This document shows, piece by piece, positions 25,663 to 34,101 of a stretch of 64,000 bases of DNA. Both the position numbers and the translations under genes were made by a program. This stretch comes from Streptomyces sp. V1I1 (lineage in GTDB: Bacteria; Actinomycetota; Actinomycetes; Streptomycetales; Streptomycetaceae), in NCBI RefSeq assembly GCF_030817355.1, contig NZ_JAUSZH010000001.1:6448501-6512500 (forward strand). The letters run 5' to 3'. Numbering within the stretch: the first letter of the stretch is position 1; every line of letters starts with the position of its first letter. The notes below the pieces were generated by a model. It had not been told where the DNA came from and did not search any database. It saw only the letters and a list, made by a program, of their open reading frames with translations.

Positions 25663-26607
25663 GTGACCTCAGCCCCGCTCGCCGCCCGGCTCACCCGGGT
25701 CCAAGGACCGCTGTTCTTCCCCGTCACCGCATACGGACCGGACGGCGCTCTCGACCTCAATGTCTTCCGCGCCCATGTGAGGAGCGGCATCGACTCCGGC
25801 GCGGCCGCGGTCTTCGCGTGCTGCGGCACGGGCGAGTTCCACGCCCTGACCTCCGAGGAGTTCGGCGACTGCATCGCCGCCGCCGTCGCGGAGACAGCCG
25901 GCGAGGTGCCCGTCGTGGCCGGCGCGGGCTACGGCACCGCGCTCGCCGCCCAGTACGCGAAGATCGCCGAGGCGGCGGGCGCGGACGGACTGCTCGCCAT
26001 GCCGCCCTACCTCGTCGTCGCCGACCAGGCCGGGCTGCTGCGCCACTACACCGTGCTCGCCGCGGCGACCTCCCTCGACGTCATCGTCTACCAGCGCGAC
26101 AACGCCGTCTTCACCCCCGAGACCGTCGTCGAACTCGCCCAGGTGGACGGCATCATCGGCCTCAAGGACGGCTACGGCGACCTCGACCTGATGCAGCGCA
26201 TCGTCGGCGCCGTCCGCCGCGACCTGCCCGACCAGGACTTCCTCTACTTCAACGGACTGCCCACAGCCGAACTCACCGGCCTCGCCTACCGCGGCATCGG
26301 TATCACCCTGTACTCCTCCGCCGTGTTCGCCTTCGCCCCCGACATCGCGCTCGCCTTCTACCGCGCGCTGATGACCGGCGACGACAAGACCGTCAACCGG
26401 CTGCTCGACGGCTTCTACGTCCCGCTGGTCGAACTGCGCAATCTCGGCCGCGGCTACGCCGTCTCGCTCGTCAAGGCGGGCGTACGCCTCGGCGGCCTCG
26501 ACGTCGGCGAAGTGCGGCCACCGCTGAGTGAACCCCTCGACGCCCACATCAAGGCCCTGGCGGCGCTCATCGAGCGCGGCCGCTCCCTGCTGGAGGACGG
26601 CGCGTGA
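25663..26607 (+). CDS. kdgD: 5-dehydro-4-deoxyglucarate dehydratase (KdgD)
   Basis: A 314-residue DapA-superfamily TIM barrel with Schiff-base K168 (IIGLKDGYGD) and Tyr143 in VIVYQRDN. The substitution of YxRDN for DapA's YNVPGR marks KdgD. It dehydrates and decarboxylates 5-keto-4-deoxy-glucarate to 2-oxoglutarate semialdehyde. GTG 25663 has GGGAG 6 nt upstream; the frame runs on to 25618 without a ribosome site. Its TGA overlaps the next GTG. Confidence 0.88.
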   Translation: MTSAPLAARLTRVQGPLFFPVTAYGPDGALDLNVFRAHVRSGIDSGAAAVFACCGTGEFHALTSEEFGDCIAAAVAETAGEVPVVAGAGYGTALAAQYAKIAEAAGADGLLAMPPYLVVADQAGLLRHYTVLAAATSLDVIVYQRDNAVFTPETVVELAQVDGIIGLKDGYGDLDLMQRIVGAVRRDLPDQDFLYFNGLPTAELTGLAYRGIGITLYSSAVFAFAPDIALAFYRALMTGDDKTVNRLLDGFYVPLVELRNLGRGYAVSLVKAGVRLGGLDVGEVRPPLSEPLDAHIKALAALIERGRSLLEDGA

Positions 26608-27767
26608 AGACCTCCGCCTTCCTCTACCCCTGGGACGTCGTCGGCGACCCGGACGCCGCCGCCCGCATCGCGGACCTCGGCGTCCAGCAGGTCACCCTCG
26701 CCGCCGCCTACCACTCCACGCGCGCCCTGACCCCGCGCCATCCCCGGCACCGGATCGTCACCGCGCAGCACGCGGCCGTGCTCTACGAAGTCGACGAGGA
26801 GCGCTGGGCGGGCCGCGAGCTGCGCCCGTACACCGCGGGGGACTGGGCCGTGGGCGACGCGTACGGCGAGGCCGCCGCCGCCCTGACCGACGCCGGCATC
26901 GAGGTCCACAGCTGGGTGGTCCTCGCCCACAACTCCCGCCTCGGCGCCGAGCATCCGGACACCTCCGTCGTCAACGCCTACGGCGACCGCTACCCCTGGG
27001 CGCCCTGCATCGCGCAGCCCGCCGTACGCGCCCTGGTGACGGATCTCGCGGCCGAGGCGGCGACGAGGCCGGGCGCGCGCGGCACCGAGCTGGAGTCCTG
27101 CGGCTGGTACGGCCTCGCGCATCTGCACGCCCACGACAAGATCGCCGGCATGGGCCTGGGCGACGCGGCGCAGTATCTGATGTCGCTGTGCTTCTGCCCC
27201 GCCTGCCACGACGGCTACGCACAACAGGGGCTGGAGCCGAATCTGCTCGCCGCTGCCGTACGGGGCGCCCTGGAGCCGGTCTGGGCGGGCGCCGCGCCCC
27301 CCGATGCCGGGATCGAGAAGCTGCTCGGTGCCGAACTCGCCGCCGCGACTGAGGACTTCCGGACGCGGACCGCCCGTACGCTCCAGGAGGCCGCCGTGGC
27401 CGCGGTGCGGGCCGCCGCGCCGCAGGGCTTCCAGGTGCTGCTGCACGCCGACCCCGTCGCGCACCACTGCGGGGCGAACGCGGGCGTCGACCCGGCGCAC
27501 ATCCTGTCCGTCGCGGACGGCGTGGTCGTGCCGTGCACGGGCGGCCCGCGGCTGCTCGAACCGTTCGCGGAGCAGCGCGTGGACGGGGCTGTGCTGGCCG
27601 CGAACTTCACCGTGGTCAGCGGGATGGGCGGCAGCCCCGGCACGCTCGCGGACGACGCGGCGCGGGCGGCGGGTCTCGGGGCGACTCAACTGCGGCTCTA
27701 CCACGCGGGGCTGGCGTCGGACGGGGACCTGGCGCTGGTGTCGGACGCGGTGTCCCGCGTGGGGTGA
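26604..27767 (+). CDS. Unknown protein coupled to kdgD, possible TIM-barrel hydrolase
   Basis: A 387-residue protein whose family I cannot name. It starts MKTSAFLYPWDVVGD and continues with alternating strands and helices. It has conserved-looking acidic/aromatic motifs (HSWVVLAHNSRLG, ELESCGWYGLAHLHAHDK) and a CFCPACHDGY cysteine cluster. The layout resembles glycoside-hydrolase-like barrels. The GTGA overlap with kdgD implies co-translation and a role in uronate or oligouronide use. No signal peptide, so it would act on imported sugar. Confidence 0.75.
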   Translation: MKTSAFLYPWDVVGDPDAAARIADLGVQQVTLAAAYHSTRALTPRHPRHRIVTAQHAAVLYEVDEERWAGRELRPYTAGDWAVGDAYGEAAAALTDAGIEVHSWVVLAHNSRLGAEHPDTSVVNAYGDRYPWAPCIAQPAVRALVTDLAAEAATRPGARGTELESCGWYGLAHLHAHDKIAGMGLGDAAQYLMSLCFCPACHDGYAQQGLEPNLLAAAVRGALEPVWAGAAPPDAGIEKLLGAELAAATEDFRTRTARTLQEAAVAAVRAAAPQGFQVLLHADPVAHHCGANAGVDPAHILSVADGVVVPCTGGPRLLEPFAEQRVDGAVLAANFTVVSGMGGSPGTLADDAARAAGLGATQLRLYHAGLASDGDLALVSDAVSRVG

Positions 27768-28112
27768 GGGCCGGGGCCTGTTCCCCTACCCTCCCCCTAC
27801 GCCCTGGCGGGCGTGGGGGGACCCCCACTTCCCGAACTGGGGGCAAGCCCCCAGACCCCCGGTCCTCAATCTCCCCCAGACTTCGTCCGGGGGGACCCCC
27901 AACGGGCTTGAGTTTCCGCCGGTCGGCCTGAAGATTCAGGCCGACCGGCGGGAAATTCAGCCTCGTCGGCGATTGAGGCGCGGGGTCTGGGGCGGAGCCC
28001 CAGTTACGAAACGCCCCCGCCCTTGACGCGGACCCGGCCGCGCCCTAGCTTCAGGCGCGTCATACTTCGTACGTCATATATGAGACGCGAGACATGAGAG
28101 CGTGACAGCGCC
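27768..28112. repeat. Repeat-rich intergenic region with several palindromic units
   Basis: It contains copies of the Streptomyces GGGGGACCCCC-type mini-repeat (about 27815-27900) and a perfect 17-bp hairpin. A GGGGCGGAGCCCC element lies near 27990. An AT-rich patch (28060-28083) should hold the promoter of the next gene. No gene is seen. Confidence 0.7.
27916..27951. terminator. 17-bp perfect hairpin downstream of the kdgD operon
   Basis: CCGCCGGTCGGCCTGAA (27916-27932) pairs with its exact complement (27935-27951) around a GA loop. Confidence 0.7.
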
Positions 28113-28757
28113 ATGACCTTCGCTCCCGCCCCCATCCCCTCCCGCACCCAGTACGTCCTGGAAGCGGTCAAGCACGCCATCCTCACCGGGCGGCTGCGGC
28201 CGGGACAGGCTCTGGTCGAGACCGAACTCGCCGCGCAGTTCGGGGTGTCCAAAACCCCCGTGCGGGAAGCCCTGAAGACCCTCGCGGGCACCGGCCTCGT
28301 CGTCATGAGTCAGTACAAGGGCGCCACCGTCCGCACCGTGGACGCCGCGATGGCCCGCGAGGTCTACGACGTACGGCTGCTGCTCGAACCGGAGGCGCTA
28401 CGCAGGTCCGTCGAGCGTGCGGCGGACCTGGAGGCCGCGCGGGAGGCGCTGCTCAAGGCTGACGACTCCGCCGACCGGGCCGAACGCTCACTGGCCAACC
28501 GGGAGTTCCACCGCGCCCTCTACCTGTCCTGCGGCAATCCGCTGCTGACCCGGATGCTCGACGACGTACGCGACCAGGCCGCCCTCGTCTCGACCGTCGC
28601 CTGGGCCGCCGACCCGTCCTGGGAGCGCGAGGCGGCCGAGCACCGGGAGATCCTGCGGCTCGCGCTCACCGGCGACGCACAGGGTGCCGCCCGCGCCCTG
28701 CACGAGCACATCGCTGCATTCGTACGGCGGGCCTTCCCCGAGGAGGACGAAGCATGA
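28113..28757 (+). CDS. GntR-family (FCD) regulator of the dehydratase operon
   Basis: A 214-residue protein with a winged helix at about 12-75 (LAAQFGVSKTPVREALKTLAGTGLV). An FCD domain with metal-binding residues follows (NREFHRALYLSCGN, AEHREILRLAL). It is the first of three genes in 4-nt overlaps with a DapA-family enzyme and an IlvD/Edd dehydratase, so it probably senses a sugar acid and represses this operon. The upstream AT-rich region holds a loose dyad around 28056-28089. Confidence 0.87.
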   Translation: MTFAPAPIPSRTQYVLEAVKHAILTGRLRPGQALVETELAAQFGVSKTPVREALKTLAGTGLVVMSQYKGATVRTVDAAMAREVYDVRLLLEPEALRRSVERAADLEAAREALLKADDSADRAERSLANREFHRALYLSCGNPLLTRMLDDVRDQAALVSTVAWAADPSWEREAAEHREILRLALTGDAQGAARALHEHIAAFVRRAFPEEDEA

Positions 28758-29665
28758 CCGAGCCCCAACTCCCCGACCTGCGTGCCGCGCTCGCCGACGT
28801 CGTGGCGATCCCGGTGACGCCGTTCGGCGCCGACGGCACGGTCGACGAGAAGGCCCAGCGCGCCCTGCTGCGCCGCCTCATCGACGGCGGCATCGTCACC
28901 CTCACGCCCAACGGCAACACCGGCGAGTTCTACGCCCTCACGCCCGAGGAGCGCCGCCGCGCCGTCGAGCTGAGTGCCGAGGAGGCGGCGGGCGCCGCGA
29001 CGGTCGTCGCCGGCGTCGGCCACGAAGTGCCCACCGCCGTCGCCGCCGCACAGCACGCGCGCGACGCGGGCGCGCAGCTGGTGATGGTCCACCAGCCCGT
29101 GCATCCCTACGTCTCGCAGGACGGCTGGATCGACTACCACCGGGCGATCGCCGACGCGGTCCCCGGGCTCGGCGTCGTCCCGTACATCCGCAACCCGCTG
29201 CTCGGCGGCGGCACGCTGGCCCAACTGGGCGCGCTCTGCCCCAATGTCATCGGCGTGAAGTACGCAGTCCCCGACGCGGCCAGGTTCGCGGCCTTCGCGC
29301 GCGACGCGGGCCTGGACCGCTTCGTCTGGATCGCGGGCCTCGCCGAGCTGTACGCGCCCTCCTACTGGGCGGGCGGCGCCACCGGCTTCACCTCCGGCCT
29401 CGTCAATGTCGCCCCGGCCGTCTCCCTCACCATGCGGGACGCACTGCGCGCGGGACGGTACGCGGACGCCATGCGCACCTGGGAGCAGATCAGGCCCTTC
29501 GAGGAACTGCGCGCGGCCCACCAGTCCGCCAACAACGTGACCGTCGTCAAGGAGGCGCTGGCCTCGCTCGGCCTGTGCCGCCGCGATGTACGACCGCCCA
29601 GCCGAACCCTGCCCGCCGAACAGCGCGCCGAGGTCGCCGCCCTGGTCGCGGGATGGGACGCATGA
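28754..29665 (+). CDS. DapA-superfamily lyase/dehydratase of sugar-acid catabolism
   Basis: A 303-residue TIM barrel with Schiff-base K169 (VIGVKYAVPD) and Tyr144 (VVPYIRNPLL). It lacks DapA's arginine motif at the tyrosine, and it lies between a GntR regulator and an aldonate-type dehydratase. A 2-keto-3-deoxy-sugar acid dehydratase or aldolase is therefore more likely than lysine synthesis. Candidate substrates are 2-keto-3-deoxy-pentonates, giving 2-oxoglutarate semialdehyde; that is inference. Confidence 0.78.
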   Translation: MTEPQLPDLRAALADVVAIPVTPFGADGTVDEKAQRALLRRLIDGGIVTLTPNGNTGEFYALTPEERRRAVELSAEEAAGAATVVAGVGHEVPTAVAAAQHARDAGAQLVMVHQPVHPYVSQDGWIDYHRAIADAVPGLGVVPYIRNPLLGGGTLAQLGALCPNVIGVKYAVPDAARFAAFARDAGLDRFVWIAGLAELYAPSYWAGGATGFTSGLVNVAPAVSLTMRDALRAGRYADAMRTWEQIRPFEELRAAHQSANNVTVVKEALASLGLCRRDVRPPSRTLPAEQRAEVAALVAGWDA

Positions 29666-31386
29666 CCACCAAGCGCCCCGAGGAGCTCCGCAGCCACCAG
29701 TGGTACGGCACGGACGGGCTGCGTTCGTTCAGCCACCGCGCCCGCACCCGGCAGCTCGGCTACCTCCCCGAGGAACACCTCGGCAAGCCGGTCGTCGCGA
29801 TCCTCAACACCTGGTCCGACATCAACCCCTGCCATGTCCATCTGCGCGACCGCGCCCAGGCCGTCAAGCGCGGGGTCTGGCAGGCCGGCGGCTTCCCCCT
29901 CGAATTCCCGGTCTCCACACTCTCCGAGACCTTCCAGAAGCCGACCCCCATGCTCTACCGCAACATGCTGGCGATGGAGACGGAGGAGCTGCTGCGCTCC
30001 TATCCGGTGGACGGCGCGGTGCTGATGGGCGGATGCGACAAGTCCACGCCCGCGCTGCTGATGGGCGCGGCCAGCGCCGACCTGCCTGCCGTCTTCGTAC
30101 CGGCGGGCCCGATGCTGCCGGGCCACTGGCGCGCCGAAGTGCTCGGCTCCGGCACCGACATGTGGAAGTACTGGGACGACAAGCGCGCCGGCCTGATCGG
30201 CGACGCGGAACTGGCCGAGCTGGAGAACGGCCTGGCCCGTTCGCCCGGCACCTGTATGACCATGGGCACCGCATCGACCCTGACCGCCGCGGCCGAGGCG
30301 CTCGGCGTCACGGTCCCCGGGGCGTCGTCCATCCCGGCCGTCGACTCCGGGCACGAGCGGATGGCCGCGGCGTCCGGCAGGCTGATCGTCGACCTGGTGC
30401 ACCAGGACCTCAGGGTGTCGAGGATCCTCACCCGGGAGGCGTACGAGGACGCCGTCGCCACCGTTCTCGCGCTCGGCGGCTCCACCAACGCCGTGATCCA
30501 TCTGATCGCGATGGCGGGCCGCTCGGGCGTGCCCCTCACGCTCGACGACTTCGACCGCATCGCCCGCAGGGTCCCGGTGCTGGCCAACCTCCGCCCCGGC
30601 GGCCGCTACCTGATGGAGGACTTCCACTTCGCGGGCGGACTCCCCGCGTTTCTGGCCCGGTTGACCGACGTACTGCATCTGGACCGGCCCACCGTCGCGC
30701 ACCCCACCTTGCGCGAACAGCTCGCGGACGCGCGCGTCCACAACCCCGATGTCATCCGCCCGCGCGACAACCCCCTCGCCGAGGAGGGCGGCGTGGCGGT
30801 GCTGCGCGGCAACCTCTGCCCCGACGGCGCGGTCATCAAGCACATCGCCGCCGAGCCGCGCCTCCTGAAGCACACCGGGCCCGCCGTGGTCTTCCCCGAC
30901 TACCGGACGATGCAGCGGACCATCAACGACCCGGAGCTCGGCATCACCGCCGACCATGTGCTGGTGCTCCAGGGCGCGGGCCCCAAGGGCGGCCCCGGCA
31001 TGCCCGAGTACGGGATGCTGCCGCTGCCCGACCACCTCCTCAAGCAGGGCGTACGGGACATGGTGCGGATCTCGGACGCCCGGATGAGCGGTACGAGTTA
31101 CGGCACCTGTGTGCTGCACATCGCCCCCGAGTCGTACGTCGGCGGGCCGCTGGCGCTGGTCCGCAGCGGAGACCTGATCACGCTGGACGTCGCGGCGCGC
31201 ACACTGCGGCTGGAGATCTCCGAAGACGAGCTGGCGCGGCGCAGGGCGGCCTGGACGCCGCCGCCCGAGCGGTACGAACGGGGCTACGGCGCCCTGTACA
31301 GCGAGCAGATCACCCAAGCCGACACCGGTTGCGACTTCGCCTTTCTCGCCCGCCGGGGCAACAGCCCCGATCCGTACGCGGGTTGA
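29662..31386 (+). CDS. IlvD/Edd-family sugar-acid dehydratase
   Basis: A 574-residue dehydratase. The cluster-ligand cysteines are C57 (DINPCHVH), C125 (GGCDKSTP) and C198 (PGTCMTMG). Length and local motifs (VKRGVWQAGGFPLEFP) fit the pentonate/aldonate branch, such as L-arabinonate or D-xylonate dehydratases, better than dihydroxyacid dehydratase of valine synthesis. It overlaps the DapA-family gene by 4 nt, consistent with consecutive steps. Its Fe-S cluster would depend on the suf system. Confidence 0.83.
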   Translation: MTTKRPEELRSHQWYGTDGLRSFSHRARTRQLGYLPEEHLGKPVVAILNTWSDINPCHVHLRDRAQAVKRGVWQAGGFPLEFPVSTLSETFQKPTPMLYRNMLAMETEELLRSYPVDGAVLMGGCDKSTPALLMGAASADLPAVFVPAGPMLPGHWRAEVLGSGTDMWKYWDDKRAGLIGDAELAELENGLARSPGTCMTMGTASTLTAAAEALGVTVPGASSIPAVDSGHERMAAASGRLIVDLVHQDLRVSRILTREAYEDAVATVLALGGSTNAVIHLIAMAGRSGVPLTLDDFDRIARRVPVLANLRPGGRYLMEDFHFAGGLPAFLARLTDVLHLDRPTVAHPTLREQLADARVHNPDVIRPRDNPLAEEGGVAVLRGNLCPDGAVIKHIAAEPRLLKHTGPAVVFPDYRTMQRTINDPELGITADHVLVLQGAGPKGGPGMPEYGMLPLPDHLLKQGVRDMVRISDARMSGTSYGTCVLHIAPESYVGGPLALVRSGDLITLDVAARTLRLEISEDELARRRAAWTPPPERYERGYGALYSEQITQADTGCDFAFLARRGNSPDPYAG

Positions 31387-31393
31387 GCGGGCC

Positions 31394-31439
31394 GGTCCGG
31401 ACCGTCAGTCCCAGGCGGTCCGGACCGTCGGGCCCAGGC
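31394..31439. repeat. Two copies of a 23-bp direct repeat after the dehydratase gene
   Basis: 31394-31416 and 31417-31439 match at 21 of 23 positions. Each contains the palindrome CGGTCCGGACCG. The array begins 7 nt after the stop codon. Confidence 0.75.
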
Positions 31440-31554
31440 GGCCTTGACGATCAAGCGCTGGGTGGACGTGACGTAACACGCCCATAACCTGGAACGCTGT
31501 TCCCGGGAGAACAATCCAGCTACCCGCCAGCAGGATCGTCCCCCGAGGAGAGCC

Positions 31555-32961
31555 ATGTCCGCACAGGTCGACCGGTACTTCCACATCAGCGCACGAGGCT
31601 CGACCTTCGCGCGGGAGATCCGTGGCGGCTTCGCCACGTTCTTCACGATGGCCTACATTCTCGTACTCAACCCGATCATCCTCGGCAGCGCCGAGGACAA
31701 GTTCGGCGCCCACCTTTCCGGGCCCCAACTGGTCACCGTGACCGCCCTGGTGGCCGCCGTGATGACCGCGATCATGGGGCTCGGCGGCAATCTGCCGCTC
31801 GCCATCGCCGCCGGACTCGGCCTCAACGCCGTCGTCGCCTTCCAGATCGCGCCCCTGATGAGCTGGCCCGACGCGATGGGCCTGGTGGTGCTCGAGGGGA
31901 TCCTCATCTGCGTCCTGGTCGTCACCGGACTGCGCGAGGCCGTCATGCACGCCATACCGGGCTCGCTCAAGGTGGCCATCAGCGTCGGCATCGGCCTGTT
32001 CATCGCGTTCATCGGCTTCATCGACGCGGGCTTCGCCACCCGCATCCCCGGGGACACCGGCACCGTGCCCGTCCAGCTCGGCGCGAGCGGTCAGCTCTCC
32101 GGCTGGCCCGTCCTGGTCTTCTGTCTCGGCGTACTGCTCACCGTCGCGCTGATGGCCCGCAAGGTGAAGGGCGCGATCCTCATCTCCATCGTCACGATGA
32201 CCGTCGTCGCGATCGTCATCAACGAGATCGCCGACATCGACCCGCTCGCCTGGGGCCTGACCGTCCCGTCCGTGCCCGACGACATCGTGGCCGCCCCCGA
32301 CTTCGGGCTCGTCGGCTCCTTCAGCCTCTTCGGCGCCTTCGAGCAGATCGGCGTCATCACGCTCGTCCTGCTGGTCTTCACCCTCATCCTGAGCGACTTC
32401 TTCGACACCATGGGCACGGTCGTCGGCATCTCCAGCGAGGCCGGTCTGCTCGACGAGAACGGCAAGGTCCCCAACCTCGGCCGGGTGCTGCTGGTCGACG
32501 GCGCCGCCGCCGTGGCGGGCGGCGCGGCATCCGCCTCCTCCAACACCTCGTACATCGAATCGGCGGCCGGCGTCGGCGAGGGCGCCCGCACCGGACTCGC
32601 CTCCGTGGTCACCGGCGCGCTCTTCGGTCTCGCCCTCTTCCTGACCCCGCTGGCCACCGTCGTGCCCGCGCAGGCCGCTGCCCCCGCGCTCGTCGCCGTC
32701 GGCTTCCTGCTGATGGCGCAGGTGCGGCACATCGACTGGGAGCGGTACGAGATCGCCATCCCGGCCTTCCTGACGATCGCGGTCATGCCGTTCACGTACT
32801 CCATCACCAACGGCATCGGCGCCGGTTTCATCGCCTATGTCGTCATCAAGACGGTGCTGGGCAAGGCGCGCGACGTGCACTGGCTGCTGTGGGGCACGGC
32901 CGCGCTGTTCGTGGTCTACTTCGCGATCGACCCGGTCGAGCAGCTCCTCGGCGTCAAGTAG
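31555..32961 (+). CDS. NCS2/AzgA-type purine permease
   Basis: A 468-residue membrane protein with about 12-14 hydrophobic segments. The AzgA-like subfamily signatures are present: REIRGGFATFFTMAYI near the start, ILSDFFDTMGTVVG in the middle, and SSNTSYIESAAGVGEGARTG. It should import adenine, guanine or hypoxanthine by proton symport. ATG 31555 has GAGGAGAG upstream. It is a single gene with no purine riboswitch seen. Confidence 0.88.
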   Translation: MSAQVDRYFHISARGSTFAREIRGGFATFFTMAYILVLNPIILGSAEDKFGAHLSGPQLVTVTALVAAVMTAIMGLGGNLPLAIAAGLGLNAVVAFQIAPLMSWPDAMGLVVLEGILICVLVVTGLREAVMHAIPGSLKVAISVGIGLFIAFIGFIDAGFATRIPGDTGTVPVQLGASGQLSGWPVLVFCLGVLLTVALMARKVKGAILISIVTMTVVAIVINEIADIDPLAWGLTVPSVPDDIVAAPDFGLVGSFSLFGAFEQIGVITLVLLVFTLILSDFFDTMGTVVGISSEAGLLDENGKVPNLGRVLLVDGAAAVAGGAASASSNTSYIESAAGVGEGARTGLASVVTGALFGLALFLTPLATVVPAQAAAPALVAVGFLLMAQVRHIDWERYEIAIPAFLTIAVMPFTYSITNGIGAGFIAYVVIKTVLGKARDVHWLLWGTAALFVVYFAIDPVEQLLGVK

Positions 32962-32971
32962 CCGTCAGGCG

Positions 32972-33415
32972 TCAGGACTTCAGGGCCGCGGCCATCATCT
33001 TCTTCGCGATGGGCGCGGCCAGGCCGTTGCCGCTGACCTCCGAGCGGGCCGCTCCCGAGTCCTCGATCAGCACGGCGACCGCCACCTCCTTGCCGGTGGA
33101 CGAGTCCTTGGCGTAGGAGGTGAACCAGGCGTACGGCGTCTTGCTGTTGTTCTCGCCGTGCTGGGCGGTGCCCGTCTTGCCGCCCACCTCCGCGCCGTCG
33201 ACCTTGGCATTGGTGCCGGTGCCCTCGTCGACGACGGTCACCATCGCGCTGCGCAACTGCTCGGCGGTCGAGGAGGAGACGATCCGCTTCGATGCGGCGT
33301 CCTCGTAGGACTGGAGCGTGTCGCCGTCCGCGTCCACGACCTTGGAGACCATGTGCGGCGACCGCATGACGCCGTCGTTGGCGACGGTCGTGCCGTTCCG
33401 GCCGGCCGGGGCTTC
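32972..33415 (-). pseudogene. C-terminal remnant of a penicillin-binding transpeptidase
   Basis: Codons 33415-32972 encode NGTTVANDGVMRSPHMV and then the end of a PBP transpeptidase domain, including the KTG box in VGGKTGTAQHG. In intact PBPs the ANDGV segment follows a domain holding the SxxK and SxN motifs, which are absent here. An in-frame TGA at 33416-33418 and unrelated PAGR codons precede it, and there is no start or ribosome site. About 130 of roughly 480 residues remain. Most likely a deletion scar. Confidence 0.8.
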
Positions 33416-33444
33416 TCAGGGAATCTTCATCCGCGATCCGTGCG

Positions 33445-34101
33445 TCAGCCCGGCGAGATGAACCCCGACTCGTACGCCGCGATCACCGCCTGGGTACGGT
33501 CCCGGGCGCCCGTCTTCGCGAGGACCGACGCCACATGCGTCTTCGTCGTCGCGGGCCCCACGCCCATCCGCCCGGCGATCTCCGCGTTCGTCAGCCCCGT
33601 CGCCATAAGACGCAGCACCTCTCTCTCGCGCTCGGTCAGCCGCGCCGCCCACGGCGGGGGAGCGGCCGGCTCCCGGCGGCAGTACTCGGCGGCCAGCGAA
33701 CGCACGGCCGACGGGAACAGCAGCGAGTCGCTGCGGGCCACCAGCCGGACCGCCTGGACGAGATCCTCCGCCGCTGCCCGCTTGAGCAGAAAGCCGGCGG
33801 CTCCGGCGCGCAGCGCCTCGTACACATAGGAGTCGTTCTCGAACGTCGTCACCACCACGACGCGCGGGGGCTCGGCGAGCGTGCCCAGGATCTGCTCGGT
33901 GGCCCTGATGCCGTCGATCTCCGGCATCCGTACATCCATCAGGACCACGTCGGGGCGCAGCTCGCGCACCACCGACACCGCCTCCGCGCCGGTCGCCGCC
34001 TCGCCGACGACCTCCAGGTCGGGCTCGGCGTCCAGGATGACGCGCAGCGCCGTACGCACCATCCGCTCGTCGTCGGCGAGGACGACCCGGATCGCGCTCA
34101 T
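33445..34101 (-). CDS. NarL/LuxR-type response regulator
   Basis: A 218-residue protein. The receiver domain (1-120) has phospho-acceptor D56 (DVVLMDVRMPE) and the acidic pair D10/D11. A LuxR helix-turn-helix lies at about 150-212 (LTEREREVLRLMATGLTNAEIAGRMGVG). It overlaps the histidine kinase gene by 4 nt, so the two form a pair. Targets are probably the adjacent genes. The frame extends upstream to 35082 but only through the kinase gene. Confidence 0.92.
   Translation of the reverse strand: MSAIRVVLADDERMVRTALRVILDAEPDLEVVGEAATGAEAVSVVRELRPDVVLMDVRMPEIDGIRATEQILGTLAEPPRVVVVTTFENDSYVYEALRAGAAGFLLKRAAAEDLVQAVRLVARSDSLLFPSAVRSLAAEYCRREPAAPPPWAARLTEREREVLRLMATGLTNAEIAGRMGVGPATTKTHVASVLAKTGARDRTQAVIAAYESGFISPG

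Noticed and set aside
28056..28089. Palindromic operator for the second GntR regulator
   Set aside because: Outer CGCGTC/GACGCG arms exist, but only about 10 of 17 half-site positions match, too weak to call as a site.
31405..32880. A 491-codon minus-strand frame opposite the purine permease
   Set aside because: The permease has full family motifs; the antisense product is charged low-complexity sequence.
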